Assembly: GCF_004799685.1 (NCBI RefSeq)
Contig: NZ_CP031311.1
Location: 124,001-188,000, forward strand
Reading direction: 5' to 3'
From: Halobellus limi
Lineage (GTDB): Archaea > Halobacteriota > Halobacteria > Halobacteriales > Haloferacaceae
Length of the DNA: 64,000 nt
A program made the position numbers and the translations under genes. Below are positions 7,719 to 16,586 of this stretch, one piece after another (positions within the stretch are counted from its first letter, which is position 1; each line of letters opens with the position of its first letter). The notes beneath the pieces are model-generated. The model saw only the letters and a list, made by a program, of their open reading frames with translations. It made no database searches and had not been told where the DNA came from.

Positions 7719-8774
7719 ATGGCAGCCTCGGCTCTGTTCGTTCTCGGCGTCGCGGTCGCGATCTTCGTCGGCGTCAACATCGGCGGTTCCTCGACGGGCG
7801 TCGCGTTCGGTCCGGCGACGGGCAGCGACGTCCTCTCGATGCGTCTGGCGTCGGCTCTGATGGCCGTCTTCGTACTCCTCGGCGGAATCACGATCGGCAG
7901 GAACGTCGTCGAGACGCTCGGAGCGGGGTTCGTCCCGCCCGAGTACTTCACGCCCGGCGCGTCGATCGGCGTCCTGCTCTTCATCGGCGTCGGCATCCTG
8001 CTCGGAAACGTCCTGAAGGTCTCGACGAGCACCAGTCAGGCGGCCGTCGCCGCCGTCGTCGGGATGGGTGCGGCCCTCGGCGTGCTCAACTGGCGGACGG
8101 TCGGGATCGTGGTGCTGTGGTGGCTGCTCTCGACGATCCTGGCCTTCTGGCTCTGTGCGTTCGTCGGCCGGTACCTCTACGACGCCGTCGTCGACGCGCT
8201 CGATCTCGAATCCCGCGACACCCGACTCGCCGAACTCGCGGTGATCGCCATCGGCTGTTATATGGCCTTCTCCGCCGGCGCGTCGAACGTCGCCAACGCC
8301 GTCGCCCCGCTGGTCGGGTCCGGGCAGATCGGGATGGTCTCGGGCGTCGCGCTCGGCGGACTGGCGATCGGCGCGGGGGCGTTTGCGCTCGGCCCGCGCA
8401 CGATGGAGACCGTCGGCGAGGACATCACCGACCTCTCGCTGGAGGCCTCGCTGATCGCCGAAACCGTCGCGGCGTCGATCCTCACCGGCCTGAGCTGGGC
8501 CGGTATCCCGGCCAGCCTCGCGGTCGTGCTCACCTCCTGTGTGATCGGTCTCGGATGGGGGCGGGCGAGCCGTCGCGTGCCGCTCCAGGCGGTCGTCCGT
8601 CCGGAGGGGCTCACCGACGGCGAACGGTCGACCTGGGGGAGCGACCAGCTCGATCTGTTCGACCCCGCGACGACGAAGCGCATCGTCGCGACGTGGATCG
8701 CGACGCCGACGGTCGCGGGCGTGATCGCCTTCGTCGCCTTCGACGTCGCACAGCGACTCCGGCTCATCGCCTGA
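7719..8774 (+). CDS. PiT-family inorganic phosphate transporter
   Basis: 351 aa integral membrane protein with about ten hydrophobic segments in two repeats. The second PiT signature is FSAGASNVANAVAPLVGSG near 185-203. The first copy is the degenerate VNIGGSSTGVAFGPATGS near 19-36. Members carry phosphate symported with Na+ or H+. The central hydrophilic loop usual in longer PiT proteins is short. The ATG at 7719 leaves a complete first membrane segment. Confidence 0.88.
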   Translation: MAASALFVLGVAVAIFVGVNIGGSSTGVAFGPATGSDVLSMRLASALMAVFVLLGGITIGRNVVETLGAGFVPPEYFTPGASIGVLLFIGVGILLGNVLKVSTSTSQAAVAAVVGMGAALGVLNWRTVGIVVLWWLLSTILAFWLCAFVGRYLYDAVVDALDLESRDTRLAELAVIAIGCYMAFSAGASNVANAVAPLVGSGQIGMVSGVALGGLAIGAGAFALGPRTMETVGEDITDLSLEASLIAETVAASILTGLSWAGIPASLAVVLTSCVIGLGWGRASRRVPLQAVVRPEGLTDGERSTWGSDQLDLFDPATTKRIVATWIATPTVAGVIAFVAFDVAQRLRLIA

Positions 8775-8864
8775 CGGGGGCTCTCGCAACACCGCCTGGT
8801 GTTCCCGACCCGCGCGCCGACCACAGCCGCACCGTTTTTGGACGCGAACGGCGAACGTCCGATA

Positions 8865-9350
8865 ATGTCACTGAGCACGCTGAGTGCCCGGTTTCAGGGC
8901 CGACAGACGCAGTTCCACATCGAACTGCTCTACGGTGCGCTGTTCATCCTCGGCTTCGGCTACCTCGTTTTCCGCGTCGACGCCCGCGTCGCGGCGTTCG
9001 AGGGCGGACTCGTCGTCGGCTACCTGCTTCGGATCTGGGAGAAGATGTCGATCTACGAGCGACTCGTCGAGGAAGCCGTCTCCCGGGAGGCCGAAACGCA
9101 GGTGGAGGCGGAGGTGCAGGAACAGGTGGGTGAACGCGTCGGTGCGGAAGTCGAAGAGCGCGTCGATGCGGAAGTCGAAGAGCGCGTCGACGAAGAAGTC
9201 GGCGAGCAGGTCGACGAACGCGTCGAAGAGCAGGTGGACCAGCGAGTCGAAGAGCGCGTCGGCGAAGAGGTCGAAGAGAAAGTAGACGAGCGGATGGAAG
9301 AACGGATCGAGGAAGTCGTCGAAAATCGGGTCGAAGAAGCCGAGGAGTGA
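8865..9350 (+). CDS. Membrane-anchored protein with a 4-residue valine repeat helix
   Basis: 161 aa, family not recognised. Residues 18-56 hold one or two membrane segments, so the protein is probably inner-membrane anchored. From residue 80 to 156 a hydrophobic residue (18 of 20 Val, one Met, one Ile) occurs at exactly every fourth position, in units such as VEER, VDER and VGEE. The other positions are almost all Glu, Gln, Asp or Arg. A 4-residue period is neither a heptad coiled coil nor an 11-residue repeat. The DNA has matching 12-bp periodicity, so the region grew by repeat amplification. Confidence 0.75.
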   Translation: MSLSTLSARFQGRQTQFHIELLYGALFILGFGYLVFRVDARVAAFEGGLVVGYLLRIWEKMSIYERLVEEAVSREAETQVEAEVQEQVGERVGAEVEERVDAEVEERVDEEVGEQVDERVEEQVDQRVEERVGEEVEEKVDERMEERIEEVVENRVEEAEE

Positions 9351-9509
9351 CCGCCCGTTCGGACGCTCCCCCGCCGTCGGACCGATTCGAGCGGACGTTC
9401 GGGGGATTGCCATTACGGGCCTCACAGGCGTCCGTCGCAGCCGACGGTCCGGAGAGGTCGTCGCCCGCGGACGAAAACCGGTTTGTATCCTCCCCGACGA
9501 AGCACCGGT

Positions 9510-9833
9510 ATGACCGAGTTCGACCCCGAAAAGTTCGAGGACAAGTACGCGAACTACTTCCCGGAACTCCAGCGCGCGTACAAGAACGCCTTCGAGACGA
9601 TGAACGACCGGTACGACTCCGAACTGGTCCACGCGATCGACCAGCAGATCCTCAACGAATCGGAGCCGTTCTACGAGAACGGCGAGTTCCGGATCGAACT
9701 GCCGGAGAACCCGACGGACCGACTGACCGCCGTCGTCGTCGACGACGAGAAGCTCTCGGGCGTGCTGGAGGCGTACCTCGAAGAGCTCCGCCGACAGCAC
9801 CGCCGCGTCTTCGGGCTCGACGACGCCGAGTGA
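9510..9833 (+). CDS. Conserved haloarchaeal acidic protein (DUF5783-like)
   Basis: 107 aa, soluble, function unknown. It begins MTEFDPEKFEDKYANYFPEL, followed by an aromatic- and charge-rich helical region and ending in a helix with RRQHRRVFGLDD. It matches my memory of a small protein widespread in haloarchaea. The ATG at 9510 is preferred over an in-frame ATG nine codons earlier because of an A/T-rich box (gtttgtatcc, from 9481). Confidence 0.7.
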   Translation: MTEFDPEKFEDKYANYFPELQRAYKNAFETMNDRYDSELVHAIDQQILNESEPFYENGEFRIELPENPTDRLTAVVVDDEKLSGVLEAYLEELRRQHRRVFGLDDAE

Positions 9834-9923
9834 GCGGTCACAGCCGACGTCGTCGGTGCGACTAGGGGGACCGCCCCGCGGGTGAACCAAAGGCCTAAGC
9901 CCGTCGCCGCCGAAGCGAGGGGT

Positions 9924-10283
9924 ATGAGCACGGACGCTGCAAGCGGCGACGACGACCTGAAAGAGCGCGTCACGAACTTCCTGCGCCGGAACTTCCCGCA
10001 GATTCAGATGCACGGCGGCTCCGCCGCCATCCAGAACCTCGACCGCGAGAGCGGCGAGGTCACGATCATGCTCGGCGGCGCGTGTTCGGGCTGCGGCATC
10101 TCGCCGATGACGATCCAGGCGATCAAGAGCCGGATGGTCAAAGAGATTCCCGAGATCGAGACGGTCCACGCCGAGACCGGAATGGGTGGCGGCGGCCACG
10201 AGGAGGGAATGTCGCCGTCGTTCCCCGGCGAGAGTTCGAGCGAGGAGACCGAGAGCGACGAAGGTCCGCAGGCGCCGTTCTGA
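9924..10283 (+). CDS. NifU C-terminal-domain (NFU) iron-sulfur protein
   Basis: 119 aa. The NFU fold is seen at residues 10-85, with the GGACSGCG motif holding Cys54 and Cys57. Two such cysteines per monomer bridge a 4Fe-4S cluster between two subunits for delivery to target proteins. A Gly/Ser/Glu-rich tail of about 35 residues follows. The ATG at 9924 is chosen over an in-frame one 14 codons earlier because it gives the usual family start. A T-run (10301-10305) lies about 20 bp after the stop and may end transcription. Confidence 0.88.
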   Translation: MSTDAASGDDDLKERVTNFLRRNFPQIQMHGGSAAIQNLDRESGEVTIMLGGACSGCGISPMTIQAIKSRMVKEIPEIETVHAETGMGGGGHEEGMSPSFPGESSSEETESDEGPQAPF

Positions 10284-10360
10284 GGCGTCCTCTCCTCGGC
10301 TTTTTGCGATAAGCGGATCAGACCGGTGACTCTTTGACCTCCTCGCCGTGAGAGGTGAGT

Positions 10361-11908
10361 ATGACCACCGAATCACCCGAGAACGTTCTCTTCGTGGTGA
10401 TGGACACGGTCCGGAAGGACCGCCTCACGCCGTACGGGTACGACCGGCCGACGACGCCGAACCTCGAGGCCTTCGCCGAGGAGGCGACCGTCTTCGAGCA
10501 GGCCGTCGCGCCCGCGCCCTGGACGCTCCCCGTTCACGCCTCGCTGTTCACGGGGATGTACCCGTCTCGACACGGCGCGGACCAGGAGAACCCCTACCTC
10601 GAAGGCGCGACGACGCTCGCGGAGACGCTCTCTGCGGCGGGTTACGACACGGCCTGTTACTCCTCGAACGCGTGGATCACGCCTTACACGCACCTGACCG
10701 ACGGCTTCGACGATCAGGACAACTTCTTCGAGGTGATGCCCGGCGAGTTCCTCTCGGGACCGCTCGCCCGCGCGTGGAAGACGATGAACGACAACGAGGC
10801 GCTCCGGGCCGTCGCGGACAAACTCGTCAGCCTCGGGAACACCGCCCACGAGTACTTCGCCGGCGGTGGCGGCGCGGACTCGAAGACCCCCGCGGTGATC
10901 GACCGGACGCAGTCGTTCGTCGAGGACGCCGACCGGTCGTTCGCCTTCATCAACCTGATGGACGCCCATCTCCCCTATCACCCGCCCGAGGAGTTCGCCG
11001 AGGAGTTCGCCCCCGGCGTCGACTCGACGGCGGTGTGTCAGAACTCCAAGGAGTACAACTCGGGGGCCCGCGACATCGACGACGACGAGTGGGAAGCGAT
11101 CTGCGGGCTCTACGACGCCGAGATCGCCCACATCGACGATCAACTCGGCCGCCTGTTCGACTGGCTGAAGGCGGAGGGACGGTGGGACGACACGATGGTC
11201 GTCGTCTGCGCGGACCACGGCGAACTCCACGGCGAACACGATCTCTACGGGCACGAGTTCTGTCTGTACGACCCGCTCGTGAACGTTCCACTGCTGGTCA
11301 AACACCCCGACCTCGACGCCGACCGGCGCACGGATCAGGTCGAACTGCTCGACCTGTACCACACCGTCCTCGACACGCTCGACGTCGAGGGTGGGACGCC
11401 GGCCGCCCCCGGCGAGGACGCCATCGGTCTCGACCACACCCGCTCGCTCGTCTCCGATTCGTATCGGAAATTCGACGGCCTCGCTGACGCCGACCGCGAC
11501 CCCGGACAGCGCGGTGGGGGCGCGTACGCCTTCGTCGAGTACTCCCGCCCCGTCGTCGAGTTGAACCAACTGGAGGAGAAGGCCGCAGACGCCGGGATCA
11601 CGCTCCCGAGCGACTCGCGGTTCTACTCCCGGATGCGCGCCGCGCGCCGGACCGACGCCAAGTACGTCCGGATCGATCGCATCGACGACGAGGCGTACCG
11701 CCTCGACGAGGACCCCGGGGAGACGGAGAACGTGGCCGGCGGCGACGACCCGGCGATCGAGGACGTCGACGAAACGCTCTCGGCCTTCGAGTCGGCGGTC
11801 GGCGGCGCGTGGACCGACGCGCTCGACGACGACGTCTCCGACGACGCCGTCGACGAGATGGACGACGAGGCGCAGGAGCGGCTGCGGGACCTCGGGTACC
11901 TGGAATAG
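10361..11908 (+). CDS. Sulfatase / alkaline-phosphatase-superfamily hydrolase with Thr nucleophile position
   Basis: 515 aa. The N-terminal NVLFVVMDTVRKDRL gives the first metal Asp (15), and CADHGELHGEHDLYGHE gives the second metal site. The nucleophile loop reads PWTLPVHASLFTG (53-65), so the position that is Cys or Ser in formylglycine sulfatases is Thr55. The enzyme is therefore more likely a phosphoesterase or phosphotransferase, or an unusual sulfatase. Many haloarchaeal surface-polysaccharide loci hold this family, but no sugar genes are adjacent here. A GTG two codons earlier is an alternative start. Confidence 0.8.
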   Translation: MTTESPENVLFVVMDTVRKDRLTPYGYDRPTTPNLEAFAEEATVFEQAVAPAPWTLPVHASLFTGMYPSRHGADQENPYLEGATTLAETLSAAGYDTACYSSNAWITPYTHLTDGFDDQDNFFEVMPGEFLSGPLARAWKTMNDNEALRAVADKLVSLGNTAHEYFAGGGGADSKTPAVIDRTQSFVEDADRSFAFINLMDAHLPYHPPEEFAEEFAPGVDSTAVCQNSKEYNSGARDIDDDEWEAICGLYDAEIAHIDDQLGRLFDWLKAEGRWDDTMVVVCADHGELHGEHDLYGHEFCLYDPLVNVPLLVKHPDLDADRRTDQVELLDLYHTVLDTLDVEGGTPAAPGEDAIGLDHTRSLVSDSYRKFDGLADADRDPGQRGGGAYAFVEYSRPVVELNQLEEKAADAGITLPSDSRFYSRMRAARRTDAKYVRIDRIDDEAYRLDEDPGETENVAGGDDPAIEDVDETLSAFESAVGGAWTDALDDDVSDDAVDEMDDEAQERLRDLGYLE

Positions 11909-12128
11909 GGGGCCGCGGACGACGATCTTATTCTGGCTCCGGGATCGAGTCTCGTATTTCCTTCCCGTGTACTCTCTTTTTCCGGAGTTACCCGCTCCGT
12001 CTGGATGCCGTCCACTGCCGTCTGAACCGTTTTCGGAGGCCTCGTGAGATCGGACTGTCGAGTCGTCCCGGCCCGGAACCGCGCGTCATCAATTTCTAAC
12101 AGTAATATATTGTGGAAAAATTATGGGG

Positions 12129-12136
12129 TATAAATA
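12129..12136 (+). promoter_or_regulatory. TATA box of the MetE-like remnant
   Basis: tataaata in a markedly A/T-rich stretch (about 12095-12145), 38-45 bp before the ATG at 12174. The promoter looks intact although the gene is truncated. The rest of the 265-bp gap before it (11909-12173) holds a T-run at about 11971 and nothing else recognised. Confidence 0.6.
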
Positions 12137-12173
12137 ATATAACTTCCCGCCGGGGCCTCGTTCCGCACGCACT

Positions 12174-12569
12174 ATGACACTCAACGACGAACGAATCCGC
12201 ACGACGCACGTCGGGAGCCTCCCCCGTCCGGAGGAACTCCTGAAGTTCTTCGAACGACGGCAGGCCGGCAAGCCGGTCGACGCGAGCGCGTTTCAGGATG
12301 CCGTTCGCACCGCGACCGAATCGGTCGTCCGGCGCCAGGACGAGATCGGCATCGACGTCACCGTCAACTACGTTGAACCGCCCGCCGTGGTCGCCGATCG
12401 GATCGAGCGCTTCGTCGACGCCGTCGGCGATCCCACTCGGGTCGTCGCCGGCGCTGACTGCGGCCTCGGCACCTTCGCGGGCTTCGGCGCACTCCATCCC
12501 GAGATCGCCTGGCAGAAACTCGAATCGCTCGTTGAGGGCGCGGAACTCGCCTCCGAGCGCGTGTTCTGA
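12174..12569 (+). pseudogene. Internally deleted cobalamin-independent methionine synthase-like gene
   Basis: 131 aa where about 350 are expected for archaeal MetE-type proteins. Residues 1-60 match the N-terminal part (IRTTHVGSLPRPEELL, then RRQDEIGID). Residues 65-131 match the C-terminal part (VEPPAVVADRIERFVDAVGD, then GADCGLGTF and LHPEIAWQKLESL). The reading frame is kept across the join near codon 62, but the middle, with the zinc and substrate sites, is missing. It should have no methyltransferase activity. The join may come from recombination between short similar sequences, or an assembly error. Confidence 0.7.
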
Positions 12570-12813
12570 TTACTGCCTAGTAGCGCTTGACTCGTCCGGA
12601 TCTGGTCCCCACTGGCACAGAAGACGCCCTCGGAATAGGTGCAGCAGACGTGTTGCGGACGTAGTTCGTCGCTATCGCGTCGCGGTCGGAGCCGTCGCTG
12701 TACCGCGAGGCCCGCGAACGCGGGCCTCGTGGCTTTTTCCCTCCAGGTTTTTCGCGGCGGGTTCCCGCAGCGAACGCAGTGAGCGAGGAAACCCGCCGTG
12801 GAAAAAGGTGGGC
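12570..12813. terminator. Convergent intergenic region with two palindromes and a T-run
   Basis: 244 bp between convergent genes. At 12707-12728 gaggcccgcg and cgcgggcctc form a 10-bp perfect stem with a 2-nt loop, followed on the plus strand by ctttttcc. This looks like a plus-strand terminator. At 12755-12798 cggcgggttcc and ggaaacccgccg form a second stem whose flanks also pair (ttttt with aaaaa). Its loop contains cgaacgcagtgagcg, a sequence type I recall as common between haloarchaeal genes. Confidence 0.5.
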
Positions 12814-15800
12814 TCACATGAAGTCCGCGAACCCCGACTGCTTGTTCTTGTCGTTCTCGAACACGGACTCCAGGCTCTTTTCGAGCACTTCCAGCCGTTG
12901 TTTGGTGTACTCGCGGCAGCCGAACTCCTCGGCGACGTGGATCGCGGTGTCCATGTACTTGTTCACCGAGCCCTGATGCACCGTCAGATTGACGCGGCCG
13001 CCGCACTCGCGGCAGTCGCCCGTCAGCGGCATTCTCCGGTACTTCTCGTCGCAGTCGAGACACCGCGTCTCCTGTCGCGAAAATGCGCGGAGGTTCCCGA
13101 TCAGATCCGGCAGGAAGTGGTACTCGATGACGCGCTCTGCGACGTCGGTCTCGTCGACGGCGCGGAGCTTTCGGGAGAGCTCTAACTGCGCGTCCATCTT
13201 GTCCATCATCGAGCCGAGCGTTTTGTAGGCAGAGAGGTCCGGACCGAGCGCGATGTCGGAGGTGTCGTGGGTGTGATCGAAGCCGCGGTACTCCTCGTCG
13301 GTGCCGAGGGTGTCCTCGCCGAGTTGAATCAGGTCCTCGACGGCCTCGGGGTCGTCGAGTTCGAGCGTGGCCTCGTAGAACTCTCGGGGATATTGCCGCA
13401 CGATGTCCATATTGTGCGCCTCGTCGTCGATCTCGCTCGGGTCGATGCGGGAGGACATCACCAGGGGCGCGTCCATCTGGCCGCCGCGTTTGTCGGGGAG
13501 GTACTGTTTCGAGAAGTTCAGAAGGCCGTCCATCAGCAGCATCACGCAATCTTCATCACCATCACAGTTCCGCCGCTTTGCGGCGTGAAAGTACGGATGC
13601 GCGTATCCGACGGCGGCGGAAGTGAAGCCGACGACGCGGCCGACAACAGCAGCAGAAGTGTGCGGGGCCATCCCGAAGACGAGTTCGCCGACGAGGTCCT
13701 CGCGCTCGTCGACCTCGTAGAACGGCGGGAGGCCGTAGTACTGTTCGAGGAGGTCGTCGACGAAGTCCGCGGTCTTGAGCATGTGCTCGGCCGCGCCGTC
13801 GGAGAGGACGATGTCCTGGACTTTCAGCTCGACGAGCTGGTCGTCGAACTTCAGGGGTTCGCCGTCGACGTCGGTCTCGTAGCCCAGCTCGCGGAAGTCC
13901 GCGGCGGTCACGTCGAGTTCCGAGGGGCGGACCGCGGTGACGGGGAGGTCCGTCATGTCGTAGCGGACCGTGCCGTCCTTGAACGAGGTGACGCCGTTCT
14001 TCGCGCGCAGAACCCCCTTTTCCATCGGTTCGGGGGTCTTGTCCGCGGAGGTCAGTCCCTTGACCCCTTTCAGGATCTCGTAGGCGGACTCCCGCTCGCC
14101 CACCGTTTCGAGCGCGCGGCGGTACTCCTCGCCGACGTCGATCGAGAACCAGTCGGGGCTGGTGACGTCGCGGTCGCAGCGGTCGCAGTGCACGCGGCCG
14201 GACTCATCGGGCTCGACCACCCGCCCGCACTCCTCGCACTCGTAGTGCGGTTCGGTGTGCGTCCCGCAGTCGGGACAGGTCGTCCGGTAGGTGTGAGCGT
14301 CGCAGTCGGGGCAGACGCGGTCGCCGACGCGGACGTCGACGACGCCGCGGCGACCCTGCTCGTCTCTACCGCGGGCGGCCTCGCCGACGTCGCGCTGGCT
14401 CCCGCCGGCCTCGCCGATGGGGAAGAGCGTGTGAACCGCCGGCGAGAGGTCGCGGGACTCGGACTTCTCGGGCCGACCCATCCGGTTGCCGATCCGGGTC
14501 GGCGCGCGCTCGCGGACCTCGAACGGTGCGACCTCGTTCACGGCCTTCACGGCGCTCGCGCCGCCGTCCCACTCGCGGGCGGCCGGCGAGAGGTCCGCCG
14601 GCTCCCACGTCCGATCGAGCGTCGGGGGCGACGCGCCCGCGTCGACGTCCGACGCCGACTGTCCCGCGTCGAGGTCCGACTCCGGCTCGCCCTCGTCGAC
14701 GGCCGAGGTCGACCCGCCTTCCTCGACGATGTACCCGAGCGAGCGGACCAGCAGTCGCCACTCGGGGACCCGGATCGCCTCGCCGCTCTGGGTGTGCTCG
14801 ACGAGCAGGCCTTCGAGCGTCTCGGCGACGGTTTCGGTATTGGCCAGTTCGAGGACGCGATCGTCGTCGACTCGGCCGTCGCCGGCCTTTTTCGCGTCCG
14901 ACGACGGCGTCCCGTCTCCGGTTTCTGCGAGACCCCCGTCGGCCTCCCTGCCGACGAGACGACCGTCCGCGACGGCGTCGGCTAACTCCTCGAACTGCGC
15001 GACGGAGACGTCGTGCCAGAGGTAGGTGTACTCGGGATGCAGCGGGCAGTCGTACTCCGTCGCCCACTCCTCGGCCTCCGCCGGAGTCGGGCGTTCGAGA
15101 TCGATCCCGGGGTCGTCTTCGAGCGCCTGGACGGGCGCGCCCGCGGCCTCGAAGTCCTGGACCCACCACTCGTAGACGTAGGAGGCGGGCGCGAGCGGGT
15201 GGTTGTTCTCGACGAACTCCCCGAAGTTCACCAGGTACTCCCCGAGGTCGAGGATCTTCTCGACGCCGTTTCTGACTTCGAGAGCCTCCTCGGGGTCGTC
15301 GATCCGCCGGACGTCCCCGTTCGCGAGTCGGACCGTCGGTCCCTCGATGGAGTCGACGGGGATGACGCCGGCGGCCTTGCCCGGCCGTTCGGTCTTGATC
15401 TGCGTCCCGGTCGCGAGGAAGTCGTCGACGAGGTGCATCGTCGCCGGGTGGACGCCGGCGGTCGCGAACCCGTGGTTTCGCGCGCGGCCGTACCGGAGCC
15501 TGAACCCGCCCTCGGCGCTCGGGTGGCCGAACACGGGGCGGCCGGCGATGAGGTCTCTGAGGAACTTCGTCGACGGGTCGAGGCGCGGCGGCCCTGCGGG
15601 TTCGTCGTCGGCGCCGTCCGGTGTTTCGGTCTCGCCGTCGCTCTCCTCACCCCCGTCTCCGCTCTCGGTGTCCGCCGCCGATTCCTCGTCCTCGCCGCCC
15701 GCCGTATTTTCGGCATCGGCGGTCTCTGCGTCCGCCTCGTCCTTCCCGATCGTGCCGTCGATGAGGTCCTGGAGCCACGGCCAGTCGACCTCGTCGAGGC

Positions 15801-16584
15801 CGCGGGTGTAGCGCTGGATCTTCGGGGCCTTGAGCGCGATTCCCTCCGCGAGGACGAGGCACATCCCCCCTCGCGCGCTGTTGGTGTCGACGCGTTCGAG
15901 GTCGCGGAAGCCCGAGACCTCCTCGTCGCCGGTGGCCTCGCCGTCGAGCATGATCGGCATGTGCTCGGCGATGAACTTCGTCTCCTTGTCCTTCGGCGAG
16001 TACTGGAGGCCCGTCTCCTTGTCGTACAGCGAGATCTCCTCGGCGTACCGCTCTGTCTCCACCGTCCGCGCGTCGTACTCGTCGATGCCGAGCAGCGAGC
16101 GGGCGTAGTCGGCCACGAGGACCGAGAGGGCCTGTGCGGTCCCGCCCGCCGAGCGGATCGGTCCCGCGTAGTAGACGTTCACGAACTCCGTGCCGTCGTC
16201 GTTCTCTAAGATCTCGACGCGGTCGATCCCCTCGATCGGCGCGGCGACGACGCCCTCAGTGAGGAGTGCGACGGCCGTCCGGACCGCGCCCTCGACCTTC
16301 CCCGCGCGGCCGTCGTAGTCGCCGACGGTCCCCTCGACGAAGTCGGTCACGAGCTCTAAGGCGGCCTCCTCGCGGGACATCTCGCCCTCGAGTTCGCGGA
16401 CCCGCTCTGCGACGCCGGGGATGCCGAGGATGTTCTCCACCCTGTCGGCCATGTCCTTCGCGACGGGAATCTCGACCTCGGGTTCGGGGTCGTAGCCCAT
16501 CCCCTTCGCGCGCTCGGCGCGGTCGAACGCCTCGTCGAGCCGGGATTCGATCCGCTCGAAGTACCGCTCGTCCTCCTCCCGCAC
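12814..16584 (-). CDS. polC: DNA polymerase D (PolII) large subunit DP2, intein-free
   Basis: 1256 aa with a GTG start. DP2 is the catalytic subunit of the archaeal replicative polymerase D. The active-site motif NCDGDED is at about 1006-1012, with catalytic Asp1008 and Asp1010. Zinc ribbons occur in the middle (CPDC...CPDC...CEEC...CDRC) and near the end (CLDC...CREC). The N-terminal YYAGPIRSAGGTAQALSVL region is typical. Two low-complexity acidic insertions (about 290-345 and 640-680) are haloarchaeal additions. No intein interrupts the active site. Codons around it are unusually A/T-ending. The upstream PPC gene ends 2 bp before, so they are co-transcribed. Confidence 0.97.
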   Translation of the reverse strand: MREEDERYFERIESRLDEAFDRAERAKGMGYDPEPEVEIPVAKDMADRVENILGIPGVAERVRELEGEMSREEAALELVTDFVEGTVGDYDGRAGKVEGAVRTAVALLTEGVVAAPIEGIDRVEILENDDGTEFVNVYYAGPIRSAGGTAQALSVLVADYARSLLGIDEYDARTVETERYAEEISLYDKETGLQYSPKDKETKFIAEHMPIMLDGEATGDEEVSGFRDLERVDTNSARGGMCLVLAEGIALKAPKIQRYTRGLDEVDWPWLQDLIDGTIGKDEADAETADAENTAGGEDEESAADTESGDGGEESDGETETPDGADDEPAGPPRLDPSTKFLRDLIAGRPVFGHPSAEGGFRLRYGRARNHGFATAGVHPATMHLVDDFLATGTQIKTERPGKAAGVIPVDSIEGPTVRLANGDVRRIDDPEEALEVRNGVEKILDLGEYLVNFGEFVENNHPLAPASYVYEWWVQDFEAAGAPVQALEDDPGIDLERPTPAEAEEWATEYDCPLHPEYTYLWHDVSVAQFEELADAVADGRLVGREADGGLAETGDGTPSSDAKKAGDGRVDDDRVLELANTETVAETLEGLLVEHTQSGEAIRVPEWRLLVRSLGYIVEEGGSTSAVDEGEPESDLDAGQSASDVDAGASPPTLDRTWEPADLSPAAREWDGGASAVKAVNEVAPFEVRERAPTRIGNRMGRPEKSESRDLSPAVHTLFPIGEAGGSQRDVGEAARGRDEQGRRGVVDVRVGDRVCPDCDAHTYRTTCPDCGTHTEPHYECEECGRVVEPDESGRVHCDRCDRDVTSPDWFSIDVGEEYRRALETVGERESAYEILKGVKGLTSADKTPEPMEKGVLRAKNGVTSFKDGTVRYDMTDLPVTAVRPSELDVTAADFRELGYETDVDGEPLKFDDQLVELKVQDIVLSDGAAEHMLKTADFVDDLLEQYYGLPPFYEVDEREDLVGELVFGMAPHTSAAVVGRVVGFTSAAVGYAHPYFHAAKRRNCDGDEDCVMLLMDGLLNFSKQYLPDKRGGQMDAPLVMSSRIDPSEIDDEAHNMDIVRQYPREFYEATLELDDPEAVEDLIQLGEDTLGTDEEYRGFDHTHDTSDIALGPDLSAYKTLGSMMDKMDAQLELSRKLRAVDETDVAERVIEYHFLPDLIGNLRAFSRQETRCLDCDEKYRRMPLTGDCRECGGRVNLTVHQGSVNKYMDTAIHVAEEFGCREYTKQRLEVLEKSLESVFENDKNKQSGFADFM

Positions 16585-16586
16585 GG

